From Streptomyces sp. ISL-96 (GTDB lineage: Bacteria > Actinomycetota > Actinomycetes > Streptomycetales > Streptomycetaceae): a stretch of DNA of 64,000 nt. Location: NCBI RefSeq assembly GCF_018614035.1, contig NZ_JAGGPA010000023.1:1-64000 (forward strand), written 5' to 3'. Below are positions 53,346-62,676 of this stretch, in pieces. Every line of letters starts with the position of its first letter. The stretch's first letter is position 1. The position numbers and the translations under genes were made by a program. Under the pieces are notes generated by a model. That model was not told the DNA's origin and ran no database searches. It was given only the letters and a program-made list of their open reading frames with translations.

Positions 53346-53807
53346 TCAGAAGTCGCTCCAGAGGTCGGACATCGTCGCGTACGACATCGCGAAGAAGACG
53401 CAGAACGCCACCATCACGGCGCAGAACACCACCACGAACACCGCACCGGCCGTCGCCCGCACCGCACTCGACGGCGGCTGCGCGGTGGCCCGGTCCGGGC
53501 AGCCCGCAGGGTAATGGACAGGCACGATGTCCCCCTCGACGATCGTGCCGGGACCGTTCGTCTCCTCGAATCGCACGGGTGCGGCGCCGCCGGGCACCGT
53601 GAACTCGTACACGTGATGCAGGGTCGTGCGAGACCCGCTGTCCCCGCCGCTGCGCGTCGTCGTATACGTACGCAGGCACCGCGCCTCAGCGGTGAGCCCA
53701 CTGCGCCACGCCTCGCGCAGCCGCAGCAACGAGACAACGGTCTTGGCAGCCATGAGCACGGCGACGGCCGCGATCAGCGCGGGTACGGCGTAGAACATGA
53801 AGTCCAT
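53346..53807 (-). CDS. DUF3592-type membrane protein
   Basis: 153 residues; the ATG at 53807 follows GGGGGA. Two transmembrane segments (AVPALIAAVAVLMAAKTVVS and AVFVVVFCAVMVAFCVFFAMS) enclose a beta-rich middle domain (TTLHHVYEFTVPGGAAPVRF and EGDIVPVHYPAG), which is the DUF3592 pattern. Function unknown. It is near the regulator cluster but has its own start signals. Confidence 0.8.
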   Translation of the reverse strand: MDFMFYAVPALIAAVAVLMAAKTVVSLLRLREAWRSGLTAEARCLRTYTTTRSGGDSGSRTTLHHVYEFTVPGGAAPVRFEETNGPGTIVEGDIVPVHYPAGCPDRATAQPPSSAVRATAGAVFVVVFCAVMVAFCVFFAMSYATMSDLWSDF

Positions 53808-53846
53808 CGGTGATCCCCCCGTTGTGGGCAAGTAGCCCTTAAGCGC

Positions 53847-54043
53847 TCACTCCTGCTCTGCCCGTACATGATGTACGTGACGTATGAGCGCCGTAAGCCC
53901 GGCCCGGTTGATCGACAGCACCCGGGACGGCTCGTCGCTCTCGTGCAGCCGGATCACGCCGTCGGCGGCAGCAACCTCAACGCACTCGTTACCATCGACT
54001 CCTCCCGAGAGCGACGACTTCTGCCAGCGTGTGGGGGAGTCAC
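53847..54043 (-). pseudogene. DUF397 gene with a one-base frameshift at a C5 tract
   Basis: A GTG at 54043 overlaps the TGA of the next DUF397 gene (GTGA). Restoring one C in the tract 54033-54037 (minus CCCCC) gives TRWQKSSLSGG then VDGNECVEVAAADG and RLHESDEPSRVLS, a full DUF397 domain ending at 53849-53847. Without it the frame fails within 30 codons. It could be a sequencing slip, a recent mutation or phase variation. The partner regulator is intact. Confidence 0.65.
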
Positions 54044-54231
54044 GGCTGCTCCGCCCGTACGCGACGTATCAAGGCCGCGATCCCGTCGCGGGTGACCGAC
54101 AGGACCTGGGCCGGTTCGTCGCTTTCACGGAGCCAGATGCCGCTCTGCGAGCTGGCCAGCTCCACACAGCTGTCACCGTCGCCTCCGCCAGAGAAGGAAG
54201 ACTTCTGCCACTGAACAGACTTGCTGGTCAT
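54040..54231 (-). CDS. DUF397-domain protein, partner of the XRE regulator
   Basis: 63 residues; ATG 54231 follows GAGG. The DUF397 pattern WQKSSFSGGGDGDSCVELA, then IWLRESDEP and AALIRRVRAE is complete. DUF397 proteins work with XRE/DUF5753 regulators in whiJ-like systems that control Streptomyces development, probably by blocking or modulating their binding. It lies ten bases after the XRE gene stop. Confidence 0.9.
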   Translation of the reverse strand: MTSKSVQWQKSSFSGGGDGDSCVELASSQSGIWLRESDEPAQVLSVTRDGIAALIRRVRAEQP

Positions 54232-54240
54232 GCTGATGCC

Positions 54241-55092
54241 TCACAGTTCCTTCGTCATGCGGTGGATGAGATCCCGCGACGCCAGGGGATCGAGCACTAC
54301 TTCCTCCACCTTACGAAACAACCTTCGAAACCGACCCAGTTGTGACTCCGCACCGATAAAGGCAGCACCATGCGGGCCGTCACGAAGCACGGTGTCCAGT
54401 TGGGGCACCGCACCACCCGCATACATCATCGTGGCCCCAGCCCCGGCGAATCCGTCCACGTCGAAGGGGACTACGCGCACCACGACGTGTCCAGCCTCGG
54501 CCTGCCGCAGAATCTCCTGAAGCTGTGCACCGGCCACCTGGCGGCCCGATACGCGAGTACGCAGCACGGACTCGTGAATGATCGCCTCGTACGCAGTGGG
54601 ATTGTCGCCCTCGATGACCACCTTGCGCCCCATCCGGTGCTCCACCCTGGGTTCGAGCTCGCTCGGCGGAAGCTCCAAGCCCATATACGAGTAGACCGCA
54701 CGAGCGTAGTCCGCCGTCTGCAAGAGCCCCGGTACGTACGTCATGGCCACGTCACGCAGAAACGATGCGTGATGCTCCAGCTCCGCCAGGTCCAAGAACC
54801 CTGGCGGCAGCACCCCCCGATACTCCTCCCACCAACCGCGCGTACGGTCGGTGGCCATCGCGACCAAGGCGTCGATCAACGCCGCGTCAGCACAGGCACA
54901 GTGGGCAGCGAGCCTGCGCACACGCTCCTCGCCGACGCCCGAGTTACCCGCCTCCATCTGGCTCATCTGGGCTGAGTTCGACCCCAGAACCCCCGCCACC
55001 TCTCGGGCTGACATCCCCGCAGCTTCCCGAAGTTTGCGCAGCTCGGCGCCCAGGCGTACCTGGCGGGCGGTCGGCTGACTCCTCGCTGTCAT
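54241..55092 (-). CDS. XRE regulator with DUF5753 (WhiJ-like)
   Basis: 283 residues. HTH: LRKLREAAGMSAREVAGVLG and SNSAQMSQMEAGNSGV (about 18-60). The DUF5753 part has YVPGLLQTADYARAVYSYMG and PFDVDGFAGAGATMMYAGG, typical of this family. It is followed by two DUF397 genes, one frameshifted. The 16-base palindrome at 55179 is a good candidate for its operator. Divergent from an RsbW-type ATPase gene at 55341. Confidence 0.92.
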   Translation of the reverse strand: MTARSQPTARQVRLGAELRKLREAAGMSAREVAGVLGSNSAQMSQMEAGNSGVGEERVRRLAAHCACADAALIDALVAMATDRTRGWWEEYRGVLPPGFLDLAELEHHASFLRDVAMTYVPGLLQTADYARAVYSYMGLELPPSELEPRVEHRMGRKVVIEGDNPTAYEAIIHESVLRTRVSGRQVAGAQLQEILRQAEAGHVVVRVVPFDVDGFAGAGATMMYAGGAVPQLDTVLRDGPHGAAFIGAESQLGRFRRLFRKVEEVVLDPLASRDLIHRMTKEL

Positions 55093-55178
55093 GTGATCGG
55101 CACCTTCTCAATAGCCAGTGGGTCAGGGCAGATTGACTCGCCCCATTCGGGTGGCAGATTACGCCAGGGACTTGCGCA

Positions 55179-55194
55179 GGTAAAAATTTTTACC
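55179..55194. promoter_or_regulatory. 16-base perfect AT-rich palindrome
   Basis: GGTAAAAATTTTTACC lies between the divergent XRE gene and the ATPase gene. In a GC-rich chromosome such an AT-rich perfect palindrome is striking and fits a dimeric HTH operator. It is 87 bases from the XRE start and 147 bases from the ATPase start. Confidence 0.65.
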
Positions 55195-55340
55195 CTACGG
55201 TGAGTGATGCGTCGCACACGCTGCGATCACCGGGACTCCGGAAGTGCACCGCACCGCCATGCCATGACGGCCGCGACATTGCCACCGCCCAACGACCGCC
55301 GCGCACCAGCCACCTCCCTCACTCCACACGGAGTCCTCGC

Positions 55341-55775
55341 ATGCCGAATTCAACGAAGAACACCGGCAGTGACACCGAACCCTGGCAGTACACCCTTTAC
55401 ATCCCCCACGACCCCCGCGCCGTCACCATCTGCCGCCGCACCCTGCGCCTGATCCTCAACGCCCACGGCCTGCCCCACCTCGCCGAAGCCGCCGAGCTCC
55501 TGGCCACCGAGCTGATCAGCAACGCCGTACGCCACACCAAGGGCCCCGCCGCCCTCCGCCTGCGCTGGGCGGACAGAATCCTTCGTATCGGCGCCTGGGA
55601 CGCGGACCCCACCCCGCCCGCGCCGCCGCCCAGGCAGCCCGCCACCATGGACGCCGAACACGGCCGCGGCCTCGACCTCATCCGGACCTACGCCGACAAC
55701 TGGGGCTGGTACCCCCTCACCACGGCCGACGACGACAGCGGCAAATACGTCTGGTGCGAACTGCGCGCCGCGTAA
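55341..55775 (+). CDS. RsbW/SpoIIAB-like ATP-binding protein (anti-sigma kinase fold)
   Basis: 144 residues; the ATG at 55341 follows CGGAG. HATPase_c_2 motifs: ELLATELISNAVRHTKGP (N-box Asn), WDADPTPPAPPP then DAEHGRGLDLIRTYADNWG (G-boxes). These short ATPases sit beside XRE/DUF397 modules in Streptomyces and may act as anti-sigma or serine-kinase partners. It is divergent from the XRE gene. No cognate sigma factor is next to it. Confidence 0.88.
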   Translation: MPNSTKNTGSDTEPWQYTLYIPHDPRAVTICRRTLRLILNAHGLPHLAEAAELLATELISNAVRHTKGPAALRLRWADRILRIGAWDADPTPPAPPPRQPATMDAEHGRGLDLIRTYADNWGWYPLTTADDDSGKYVWCELRAA

Positions 55776-55895
55776 AGACGGACGACTGCGGTGGGCTCCA
55801 ACTTCCCTCTTCTGTACGGTTATGGACACCTCCCGGCCGGATTCCAGGCCGCTGAGTGACCGTTCCCACCGCCTCCCCGGAGCGGCTGCCGACTG

Positions 55896-56414
55896 GGTGA
55901 TCCCAAGGCACCCACGACGATTCGCGTCTACGAGGATCTGGCTATAGGCATCTGCCGGGAGTTCGAGACGACCGAGATAGGCCCCGACCTACGGGAGCTG
56001 ATGCTCGCACGCACGGTGAAGACCGAGTACGTGTTTGTCTCTGTCCTTGGCGAGAGTCGATGGAGCGATGGCTCCGCGTTGAAGGTCATCAACGCGCTGC
56101 GTGCGGCACTGGAGCTGGACCATTTCGCCGAGTTCCACAAGCTTGTGGCCGAGAACTACACGAAGGGTGGCTACACGGACGCCTCACTGCTCCGTCTGGC
56201 CTCATGCATCCCTGGGCTGCGGAATGCCGCCTTCGAGAAGGCCGTAGAGACCATGGCGTACGAGGACTTCCTGGCCGCAGCCGAGCACACGTACGACGAG
56301 GCGGACCCGGACGTCCCGACCCTAGCCATTAATGGCAAAGTCCTGCCCACATTGCGACAGAGTTCCCTTTACGGCAAGGGGCGCCTGTCCGCCTACGTCA
56401 ACGACCTGTCGTAG
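55896..56414 (+). pseudogene. Decayed DsbA-family thiol-disulfide isomerase
   Basis: In frame up to TAG 56412-56414 the sequence is GDPKAPTTIRVYEDLAIGIC, FETTEIGPDLRELMLA, ALRAALELDHFAEFHKLVAEN and PTLAINGKVLP, a clear DsbA-family domain. The CPxC active site should be near EDLRCPFC but reads EDLAIGIC, so the first Cys is lost. No signal peptide or ATG/GTG start precedes it; the frame opens at a TGA at 55858. An internal ATG at 56001 would give a 137-residue fragment. I take it as a relic. Confidence 0.7.
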
Positions 56415-56483
56415 GCCGGTGGCATCCTCGATCAGCTGAGCGGCGCTCTGCCGGTCCGGATCCTTACATCGCCCGCAGAGCCG

Positions 56484-56678
56484 TCATGCGTGCGCTCCAG
56501 GGTGTCGTCCGATCTCTACATCGCAGTCCGTCAGCCGCGACCAGTCGCGCGCGGCCGCCGCTTCTCTGCGCTCTCTCGCCAGGGCCCGGCACACATCACA
56601 CCGCATGTCCGGCTGCGGAGGCTTCCGGGGAAGGCCCAGGTACACCGGAGGCGCCATGGTCGTCTTGGCTTCGCTCAT
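56484..56678 (-). CDS. Small conserved protein with CxxC, near XRE module
   Basis: 64 residues; ATG 56678 follows AGGAGGGGA by nine bases. Start MAPPVYLGLPRKPPQPD-like then RCDVCRALARERREA and DCDVEIGRHPG. Such CDVC-containing small proteins occur next to XRE/DUF5753 genes in many Streptomyces and may bind zinc. Function unknown; downstream of the second XRE module in the same direction. Confidence 0.75.
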   Translation of the reverse strand: MSEAKTTMAPPVYLGLPRKPPQPDMRCDVCRALARERREAAAARDWSRLTDCDVEIGRHPGAHA

Positions 56679-56782
56679 GGGTGTCGTTCCCCTCCTTTCC
56701 TGGGCGCATCGTCACTGCCTCATGCGGACGCTACGGAGGGAGAGTTCGCAGCCTCCACGAATGTGCGCGAGCTTGCACTCGG

Positions 56783-57634
56783 TCACCCCAGGTCGTCGAT
56801 CGCCGTCGTGATCAGCGATCGCGCGGAAGAGCCGTAGACCGCCAGTTCGGCCAGCGAGGCGAACGTACGCATATACAGGCCGATCTCTCGGGGCTGCGTG
56901 ACAGTCACCTCGGCAGTGACCAGCTCCACAAGTACCCGTTCCTCATCGAAGATCCAGAAGCCTTCAACAGGCCACATGGTCCGCGTTGCGGAGGCGGGGA
57001 TGATGCCGAGACTCACCCGCGGCAACGACGCAGCTTGGAGGAGATGGCCGAGCTGTCCGGCCATCACAGCGTCGTCCGCGACGCGGGCGCGTACGGCCGA
57101 CTCCTCCAGCAGCATGGCGAAGGTGCGGGTGCCGTGGTGCAGCACCCTTTGCCTGGCCATGCGCGCCGCGACCGCGGCTTCGGTGTCGTCGGGGATCTGC
57201 TGGAAGGCGACGATCGCGCCCATCAGCGCGTGCGCGTAGGCGGGTGTCTGCAACAGTCCGGGAACCACGCCTGGTTCGTAGATGCGGAAGTGCCGGGTGC
57301 GTTCGTACAGCGGCACTCCGGCTTGCTGGACATGGCGCAGTCCGGAGCGGGTCTGCCGACGCCACTCCACGTACATGCCCTCGACTCCCCGCACGGCAGC
57401 GATGAGGTCTTCGGCCTGGTCCGGCACGCCGCAGTGCAGCGTCCATGCCCGTATGTCCGCCTCTGATGGCAGGGTCCTGCCGCTCTGGAGACGTGAGCAC
57501 TTTGATTCGTGCCAGCCGGCGCGGGCAGCAAGTTCCCGCGCCGACAGGCCCGCTTCTTTTCGTACGTCTTCCAGGCGCCGGCCGAGATCCCGCCGTGCCT
57601 GCCGCGCGCTCGACGATGGTGAGTGTGGAGCCAT
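56783..57634 (-). CDS. Second XRE regulator with DUF5753
   Basis: 283 residues; I chose ATG 57634 because the frame above it lacks domain sequence. HTH: LEDVRKEAGLSARELAARAG and HESKCSRLQSGRTLPS. DUF5753 part: EPGVVPGLLQTPAYAHALMG and FWIFDEERVLVELVTAE, YMRTFASLAELAVYG. It follows the DUF6879 gene by 20 bases and forms a module with 58148-58378. DUF397 is absent here; DUF6879 may take its place. Confidence 0.9.
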   Translation of the reverse strand: MAPHSPSSSARQARRDLGRRLEDVRKEAGLSARELAARAGWHESKCSRLQSGRTLPSEADIRAWTLHCGVPDQAEDLIAAVRGVEGMYVEWRRQTRSGLRHVQQAGVPLYERTRHFRIYEPGVVPGLLQTPAYAHALMGAIVAFQQIPDDTEAAVAARMARQRVLHHGTRTFAMLLEESAVRARVADDAVMAGQLGHLLQAASLPRVSLGIIPASATRTMWPVEGFWIFDEERVLVELVTAEVTVTQPREIGLYMRTFASLAELAVYGSSARSLITTAIDDLG

Positions 57635-57654
57635 GGTCCGTCCGCTGTACGCCG

Positions 57655-58170
57655 TCACCCGGGCCGGTAGTCGCTGTGCGGGGTGGCGCGCTCCCAGACC
57701 GCTGCGAAGGCGGTGGTGCAGAGCTCGACGACCGCCGGTTCGGTAATGATCTCTGTGTCCGTCCAATCGCCGTTGCCGGTGAAGTGATTCACCATGAGCA
57801 GCTCGCCGTCGAACAGCCAGAAGTCGTTCCCTGGCAGCGCGATGTCGCTCGCCCCGCGACGGGGAAGCCACCGAACCTGCTCGCCGGCCGCGATGTTGTG
57901 CTGCTCGGTGATTTCGTACTCGAAGCGCGTATAGTCACTCAGCGGCTCGGAGATGATCCTCGCCCTGCGTACGTGAACCCCGCGAGCCGTCGTCGAGCGG
58001 ACGAGATCGCGCCACCACTGGCTCTCGGCATCGTCCACGATGATGCTGTGGTCCTTCTTCCATGCCACGAACGACGGGTCGTCCAGCATGTAGCCGTCGC
58101 GCATCTCCAGGTGGGCTGCCGACCGCATCGCCGAGCGGAACAGCTCCTCAAACGTCGTCTCCAACGCCAC
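57655..58170 (-). CDS. DUF6879-family protein
   Basis: 171 residues from GTG 58170 (MALETTFEELFRSAMRSAAH). Signatures HLEMRDGYMLDDPSFVAWKK, RGVHVRRARIISEPLSDYTRFEYEI-like and FWLFDGELLMVNHFTGNGDW fit the DUF6879 family found beside XRE/DUF5753 regulators in Streptomyces. It overlaps the preceding small gene by 23 bases and precedes the XRE gene by 20 bases, implying joint expression. Function: likely partner of the regulator; unproved. Confidence 0.85.
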   Translation of the reverse strand: MALETTFEELFRSAMRSAAHLEMRDGYMLDDPSFVAWKKDHSIIVDDAESQWWRDLVRSTTARGVHVRRARIISEPLSDYTRFEYEITEQHNIAAGEQVRWLPRRGASDIALPGNDFWLFDGELLMVNHFTGNGDWTDTEIITEPAVVELCTTAFAAVWERATPHSDYRPG

Positions 58171-58378
58171 GCGCCTCCACCTCCAGGAAGAACCGCATCA
58201 TCCGCCTGGGAAACTCGATCACGGTCTCGTGGTCGGGCATGTCCAACTGCGCCAGACGCTCCGCGTCCGTGACCTTCCAGCCCTGGAGCACATAGTTGTC
58301 AGTCTGGTCGTCGTAGAAGACGGTCGGCGATCCACCGTTCTTACTCTCGGGGTCCTTGCCCAACCTGTGCAGTGCCAT
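58148..58378 (-). CDS. Small conserved protein at the head of the DUF6879-XRE module
   Basis: 76 residues; ATG 58378 follows AAGGAGG by about six bases, a strong ribosome site. The sequence MALHRLGKDPESKNGGSPTV, DDQTDNYVLQGWKVTD and IEFPRRMMRFFLEVEA is a conserved short family preceding DUF6879 genes. It overlaps the DUF6879 gene by 23 bases. Function unknown. Confidence 0.8.
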   Translation of the reverse strand: MALHRLGKDPESKNGGSPTVFYDDQTDNYVLQGWKVTDAERLAQLDMPDHETVIEFPRRMMRFFLEVEARGVGDDV

Positions 58379-58487
58379 GCCGGCCTCCTTGTCGGGGACT
58401 CGCTGTGCCTGATCTTGCGGCCAACGAGCGGCCGGAGACCAGCTACTTGCGCAAACTTGCGACACAACCCCGGCGAAACGCCGAACG

Positions 58488-58521
58488 GCTCCGGAATGCC
58501 GGGTTCGCGGCGTTCCGGAGC
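58488..58521. terminator. Hairpin between the XRE module and the betaine operon
   Basis: GCTCCGGAATGCC and GGCGTTCCGGAGC pair over 13 bases with one wobble and an eight-base loop. It lies 37 bases beyond the end of the betaine operon (stop at 58559) and probably terminates it. 58379-58487 shows nothing else I can name. Confidence 0.7.
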
Positions 58522-58558
58522 GCGCTCAGGTGGTGGGGCCCCGGGAGGGGGCCAGTGG

Positions 58559-59530
58559 TTACTTCTTCGGCAGCCAGGCCTTCCATGTCGACTCGTTCGC
58601 CTTGACCCACTTCTCGGCCGCGGCCTCGGGCGACAGCTTCTCGTCCGCGATCATCAGGGCGACCTCGTTCTGCTGCTCGGTCGTCCACTTGAAGTTCTTC
58701 AGGAACTCCGCCGCCTTGCCGCCGTTCTTCGCGAAGTCCGCGTTGAAGAACTTCTGGAGCGGCGTGTTCGGGTACGCGCAGGCGACCTTCTTGGGGTCGG
58801 CGTCGCAGCCTTCCTTGTACGCCGGCAGCTTGACCTCGACCATGTCGATCTCGGCGTTCAGCCACTGCGGCGTCCACCAGTACGTCAGGAACGGCTTCTT
58901 CGCCTTGGCGTACTTCTTCATGGCCGTGATCTGGCTGGCCTCGGAACCCGAGTAGTTCGTCTTCAGGTTCAGCTTCAGGTTCTTGATGATCGCGTCGTCG
59001 TTGGTGACGTAGTCGGGCGACCCTTCGAGGATCTCGCCCTTGTCACCGCTCTCCGCGGTCTTGAACTCGTCGGCGTACTTGTTGAGGTTCTTCCAGTCCG
59101 TGACGTCCGGGTGCTTGTCCGCGAAGTACTTCGGTACGAACCAGCCGATGTGCCCGGTGACACCGAGGTCGCCGCCCTTGACGACGGTCTTCTTGGTGTC
59201 GACGTACTGCTTCTCCTCCTTGGGGTGGCCCCAGTCCTCAAGGATCCCGTCGATGTCGCCCTTCGACAGCGCGTCCCACGCGAGGACCTCGCCCATCTGC
59301 TGGGTCTTGACGGTGTAGCCGAGCTCCTTCTCCAGGAGGTACGCCGCGACCGCGGTGTTGGCCTGGGCGCCGACCCACGACGGGACGGTCAGCTTCACGG
59401 TCTTCTGGTCGCCGGCCTCGTCGCTCTTGCCGGTCTTGGCCGCGCCGCACCCGCTGAGGGCGAGCAGGCCGAGGGCGGCGGCGGAGGCGGCGGCCGTGCG
59501 GAGTATTCGCGAATTCATATTCATGCGCAT
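58559..59530 (-). CDS. Glycine betaine/proline ABC transporter substrate-binding lipoprotein
   Basis: 323 residues; the start cluster MRMNMNSR has several ATGs. The lipobox is LSGC (Cys ~28). The ProX/OpuAC family is indicated by VPSWVGAQANTAVAAYLLEK, EVLAWDALSKGDIDGILEDW, NDDAIIKNLKLNLK and FLTYWWTPQWLNAE (aromatic cage for the betaine head group). It binds glycine betaine or a similar osmolyte outside the membrane for the permease at 59582-61588. Last gene of the operon. Confidence 0.92.
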   Translation of the reverse strand: MRMNMNSRILRTAAASAAALGLLALSGCGAAKTGKSDEAGDQKTVKLTVPSWVGAQANTAVAAYLLEKELGYTVKTQQMGEVLAWDALSKGDIDGILEDWGHPKEEKQYVDTKKTVVKGGDLGVTGHIGWFVPKYFADKHPDVTDWKNLNKYADEFKTAESGDKGEILEGSPDYVTNDDAIIKNLKLNLKTNYSGSEASQITAMKKYAKAKKPFLTYWWTPQWLNAEIDMVEVKLPAYKEGCDADPKKVACAYPNTPLQKFFNADFAKNGGKAAEFLKNFKWTTEQQNEVALMIADEKLSPEAAAEKWVKANESTWKAWLPKK

Positions 59531-59581
59531 GGTGAGGATGACTCTCTTCTCTGTCTGGCAGGAGTGAGTAAGAAGGGGGTG

Positions 59582-61588
59582 TCAGCTGTTGTTACGGCCA
59601 CGGGAGCGGCCCGCGCCCGGCTGAGTGAGCCGGTCGAGTACGAGCCCGAGGCAGACGATCGCGGCACCGGCTGTCATGCCGACGCCCATCTCGCCGCGCG
59701 ACAGTCCCTTGACCACGTCGTAACCGAGTGCGCCACCGCCGACGAGGGCGCCGACGACGACCACGGCGAGCACGAGCACCACGCCCTGGTTGACGGCGAG
59801 CTGGAGCGCCGGGCGGGCCAGCGGCAACTGGACCTGGCGGAGTTGCTGCCAGGAGCCGGCGCCCATGGAGCGCGAGGCCTCCAGGGCGGACGGGTCGACT
59901 TCCCGGATCCCCTGGGTGGTGATGCGGACGACGGCGGGCAGGGCGTACACAACAGCCGCGATGATCGCCGACGCGCGCGTGACACCGAACAGTGCGACCA
60001 CCGGGATCAGATACACGAACTGCGGCATCGTCTGCATGGCATCGAGCACCGGCCGCATCCACCGTTCGAAGCGCCCGGCCCGCGCCGCCGCGATCCCGAG
60101 CGCGAAGCCCAGCAGCAGCGTCACGAAGAGCGCCGCGATCACCTGGGACAGCGTGTCGAGGGACTTCGTCCATACGCCGAGTACGCCGATGGCGCCCATC
60201 GCGAGCGTGGAGGTGACCGCGGTCGCCCACGACCCCACCAGCCACGCCAGCCCCGCCACGAGCAGCAGCACCGCCCACCAGGGCAGCCACACCAGCCCGT
60301 CACGCAGCGGGTTGAGCACCCACAGCGTGAAGCTTTCCGACCACACCTCGGTGCCGCCGAGGACCGGGATGCCCGAAGCGAGGTGCTCGGTGATCCAGTC
60401 CTGCGCCTTGTTGACGGGCGTGGAGATGCCGTACGTCCAGGCCTCCGGCCAGGTCTGCGTCAGCAGCGCCCGCCCGGCCGCGGCAGCGGCCGCGGTGACG
60501 ACGGCGACCAGCGCCCAGGCACGCCACCCGTGCAGCAGCCGCGGGCCACCCGGCACCGAGGTGCCGATACGCTCGCCCGCCGCAGCGGTCGTACGGTCCA
60601 GCCAGACCGCGATCAGCACGATCGGGATGCCGGCCGCGAGCGCCTTGCCGACGTCGACGGTCGACAGAGCCGAGTAGACCTCTTCACCCAGCCCACCCGC
60701 GCCGACGAGCGCCGCGATGACGACCATCGACAGCGCCATCATGATCGTCTGGTTGAGGCCGAGCAGCATTTCCTTGCGCGCGAGCGGCAGCCGCGCCGTC
60801 CACAGCCGCTGCGGGCCGCTGGCGCCGAGCGAGGCCGAGGCCTCCAGGACACCGGCGTCGGCGCCGCGCAGCCCGAGGGCGGTGAGGCGGGCCATCGGCG
60901 GGGCGGCGTAGATGACCGTACAGAAGAGCGCGGCGGGCGTACCGGTGCCGAAGACGAGCACGAACGGCAGCAGGTACGCGAACGCCGGCATGACCTGCAT
61001 GGTGTCGAGCACCGGCCGCAGCATCCGGTGGAAGCGGTCGGAGAGCCCGGCCGCGAGCCCCAGCACAATCCCCAGCACAGACGCGCACGCGACGGCCACC
61101 ACCATCAGCGCGATGGTGAGCAGCGTGGCGTCCCACATCCCGAGCACCCCGCACACGGCGAACACGCCGACCGCGACGCCCGCCGTCTTCGCGCCGCGCC
61201 GGTCGAGTCCGGCGGCGCGCCAGGCGAAGAGGACAGCCATCACCGCGAAGCCGGCCCAGCCGAGGGCATTCAGACCGTTGTAGACGGCGTTGACGGCGTC
61301 GGTCGCGGTGTTGGAGAGATGGAGCAGGAAGTAGAGGAAGAGGGGGTGCGTGTCGCGGTTGTCGATGACCCATTCGTTGGCGTCGTCGAGCGGCCCCGAC
61401 ACGTCGACGGTCAGGCCGGCGGGCCAGCTGCCGCCGCCCCACAGCACGACCCCGAGCGGTACGAGCACGAACGCGGCCACGGCGAGCGGCAGCAGCTTGC
61501 GCCCGGTGCGGTGACGTACGAGAGTGCCGAACCGGCCGGGGGTGGGCGCCACGGCCTCCTTCGCGGGCGTGGTGACGGCCGCCGTCAT
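59582..61588 (-). CDS. Double-length ABC permease for glycine betaine (ProW-like, two domains)
   Basis: 668 residues, about twice the usual length. Two BPD_transp_1 domains can be read: one with [20 protein letters not shown] and [21 protein letters not shown] (about 240-330), one with [20 protein letters not shown] and [20 protein letters not shown] (about 560-640). Each carries an EAA-like loop for the ATPase. The first half is followed by extra membrane helices. A fusion of two permease subunits is the natural reading. It overlaps the ATPase gene (ATGA) at 61585. Confidence 0.92.
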   Translation of the reverse strand: MTAAVTTPAKEAVAPTPGRFGTLVRHRTGRKLLPLAVAAFVLVPLGVVLWGGGSWPAGLTVDVSGPLDDANEWVIDNRDTHPLFLYFLLHLSNTATDAVNAVYNGLNALGWAGFAVMAVLFAWRAAGLDRRGAKTAGVAVGVFAVCGVLGMWDATLLTIALMVVAVACASVLGIVLGLAAGLSDRFHRMLRPVLDTMQVMPAFAYLLPFVLVFGTGTPAALFCTVIYAAPPMARLTALGLRGADAGVLEASASLGASGPQRLWTARLPLARKEMLLGLNQTIMMALSMVVIAALVGAGGLGEEVYSALSTVDVGKALAAGIPIVLIAVWLDRTTAAAGERIGTSVPGGPRLLHGWRAWALVAVVTAAAAAAGRALLTQTWPEAWTYGISTPVNKAQDWITEHLASGIPVLGGTEVWSESFTLWVLNPLRDGLVWLPWWAVLLLVAGLAWLVGSWATAVTSTLAMGAIGVLGVWTKSLDTLSQVIAALFVTLLLGFALGIAAARAGRFERWMRPVLDAMQTMPQFVYLIPVVALFGVTRASAIIAAVVYALPAVVRITTQGIREVDPSALEASRSMGAGSWQQLRQVQLPLARPALQLAVNQGVVLVLAVVVVGALVGGGALGYDVVKGLSRGEMGVGMTAGAAIVCLGLVLDRLTQPGAGRSRGRNNS

Positions 61589-62676
61589 GCGGCAACCGCC
61601 TTCGCCGTACCGATGCCCGCTACAACCGCGAGCAGCCCCTGGTGGTCGACGACGCCGATGCAGCGTCCGCCCTCCATGACGCGGGCGGGCTCGCCGGTGC
61701 GCGCGACGGCCTCGATGGCGGTCGAGACGGTGGCGTCGGGGGACACGGAAGCACCGCTCTCGGCCTCGCCGACCTCGGCGGGCCGCATGGCCGTGCGTAC
61801 GGTCATGACCTGCTCGCGCGGTACGTCACGCACGAAGTCCCGCACGTAATCGTCGGCGGGCTCGCCGACGATCTCCTCAGGGGTGCCGAGCTGCACGATC
61901 CGGCCGTCGCGCATCAGCGCGATCCGGTCGCCGAGCCGCAGCGCCTCGCTCAGGTCGTGCGTGATGAAGACCATGGTGCGGCCCTCTTCGCGGTGCAGGC
62001 GGATGACTTCTTCCTGCATGTCGCGGCGGATCAGCGGGTCGAGCGCGCTGAACGGCTCGTCGAAGAGCAGCACTTCGGGGTCGACGGCAAGAGCCCGGGC
62101 AAGCCCCACTCGCTGCTGCTGCCCACCGGACAGCTGGCTCGGCCGGCGCTCTCCCATCCCTCCCAGGCCGACCTTCTCGACGACCTCGGCGGCCTTCGCG
62201 CGCCGCTCGGCCCGCCCCATGCCCTGGATTTCGAGCCCATAGGCGACGTTGTCGATGACGGACCGGTGCGGCAGCAGACCGAAGTGCTGGAAGACCATGG
62301 AGGCGCGGTGCCGGCGCAGTTCGCGCAGCCGCGACTTGTCCATGGACAGGACGTCCTCGCCGTCGATGGCGATGGCGCCGGAGGTCGGCTCGATGAGGCG
62401 GGTCAGGCAGCGTACGAGGGTCGACTTGCCGGAGCCCGAGAGCCCCATGACGACGAAGACCTCGCCCTTCTGTACGTCGAAGGAGACGTCGCGCACGGCG
62501 GCGGTACAGCCGGTGCGGGCCCGCAGCTCTTCGGCGGACAGTTCGGCGTAGTCCGCGTTGGCCGGTATTCGGCCGGCCTTGGGTCCGAAGACCTTCCACA
62601 GATTCTGTACGGAGAAAACCGGTTCGGCGGCGGCGGGGTCGTCAGTCTTCTTGGTGGTGTGGTTGTCGGTCATCAC
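61585..62676 (-). CDS. ABC transporter ATP-binding protein for glycine betaine (ProV/OpuAA-like)
   Basis: 363 residues. Walker [15 protein letters not shown], signature [17 protein letters not shown] and Walker [14 protein letters not shown] are complete; the H-loop is in [10 protein letters not shown]. The C-terminal region (about 275-355) resembles a CBS-type regulatory part ([18 protein letters not shown]) common in ProV/OpuAA. It drives osmolyte uptake with the double permease and the binding lipoprotein. It overlaps the upstream oxidoreductase gene by four bases (ATGA). Confidence 0.94.
   Translation of the reverse strand: MMTDNHTTKKTDDPAAAEPVFSVQNLWKVFGPKAGRIPANADYAELSAEELRARTGCTAAVRDVSFDVQKGEVFVVMGLSGSGKSTLVRCLTRLIEPTSGAIAIDGEDVLSMDKSRLRELRRHRASMVFQHFGLLPHRSVIDNVAYGLEIQGMGRAERRAKAAEVVEKVGLGGMGERRPSQLSGGQQQRVGLARALAVDPEVLLFDEPFSALDPLIRRDMQEEVIRLHREEGRTMVFITHDLSEALRLGDRIALMRDGRIVQLGTPEEIVGEPADDYVRDFVRDVPREQVMTVRTAMRPAEVGEAESGASVSPDATVSTAIEAVARTGEPARVMEGGRCIGVVDHQGLLAVVAGIGTAKAVAA

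Noticed and set aside
58229..61849. Plus-strand open frame of 1206 codons
   Set aside because: It is antisense to the betaine operon genes, Arg/Gly/Asp-rich and without any motif; a shadow of third-position GC.
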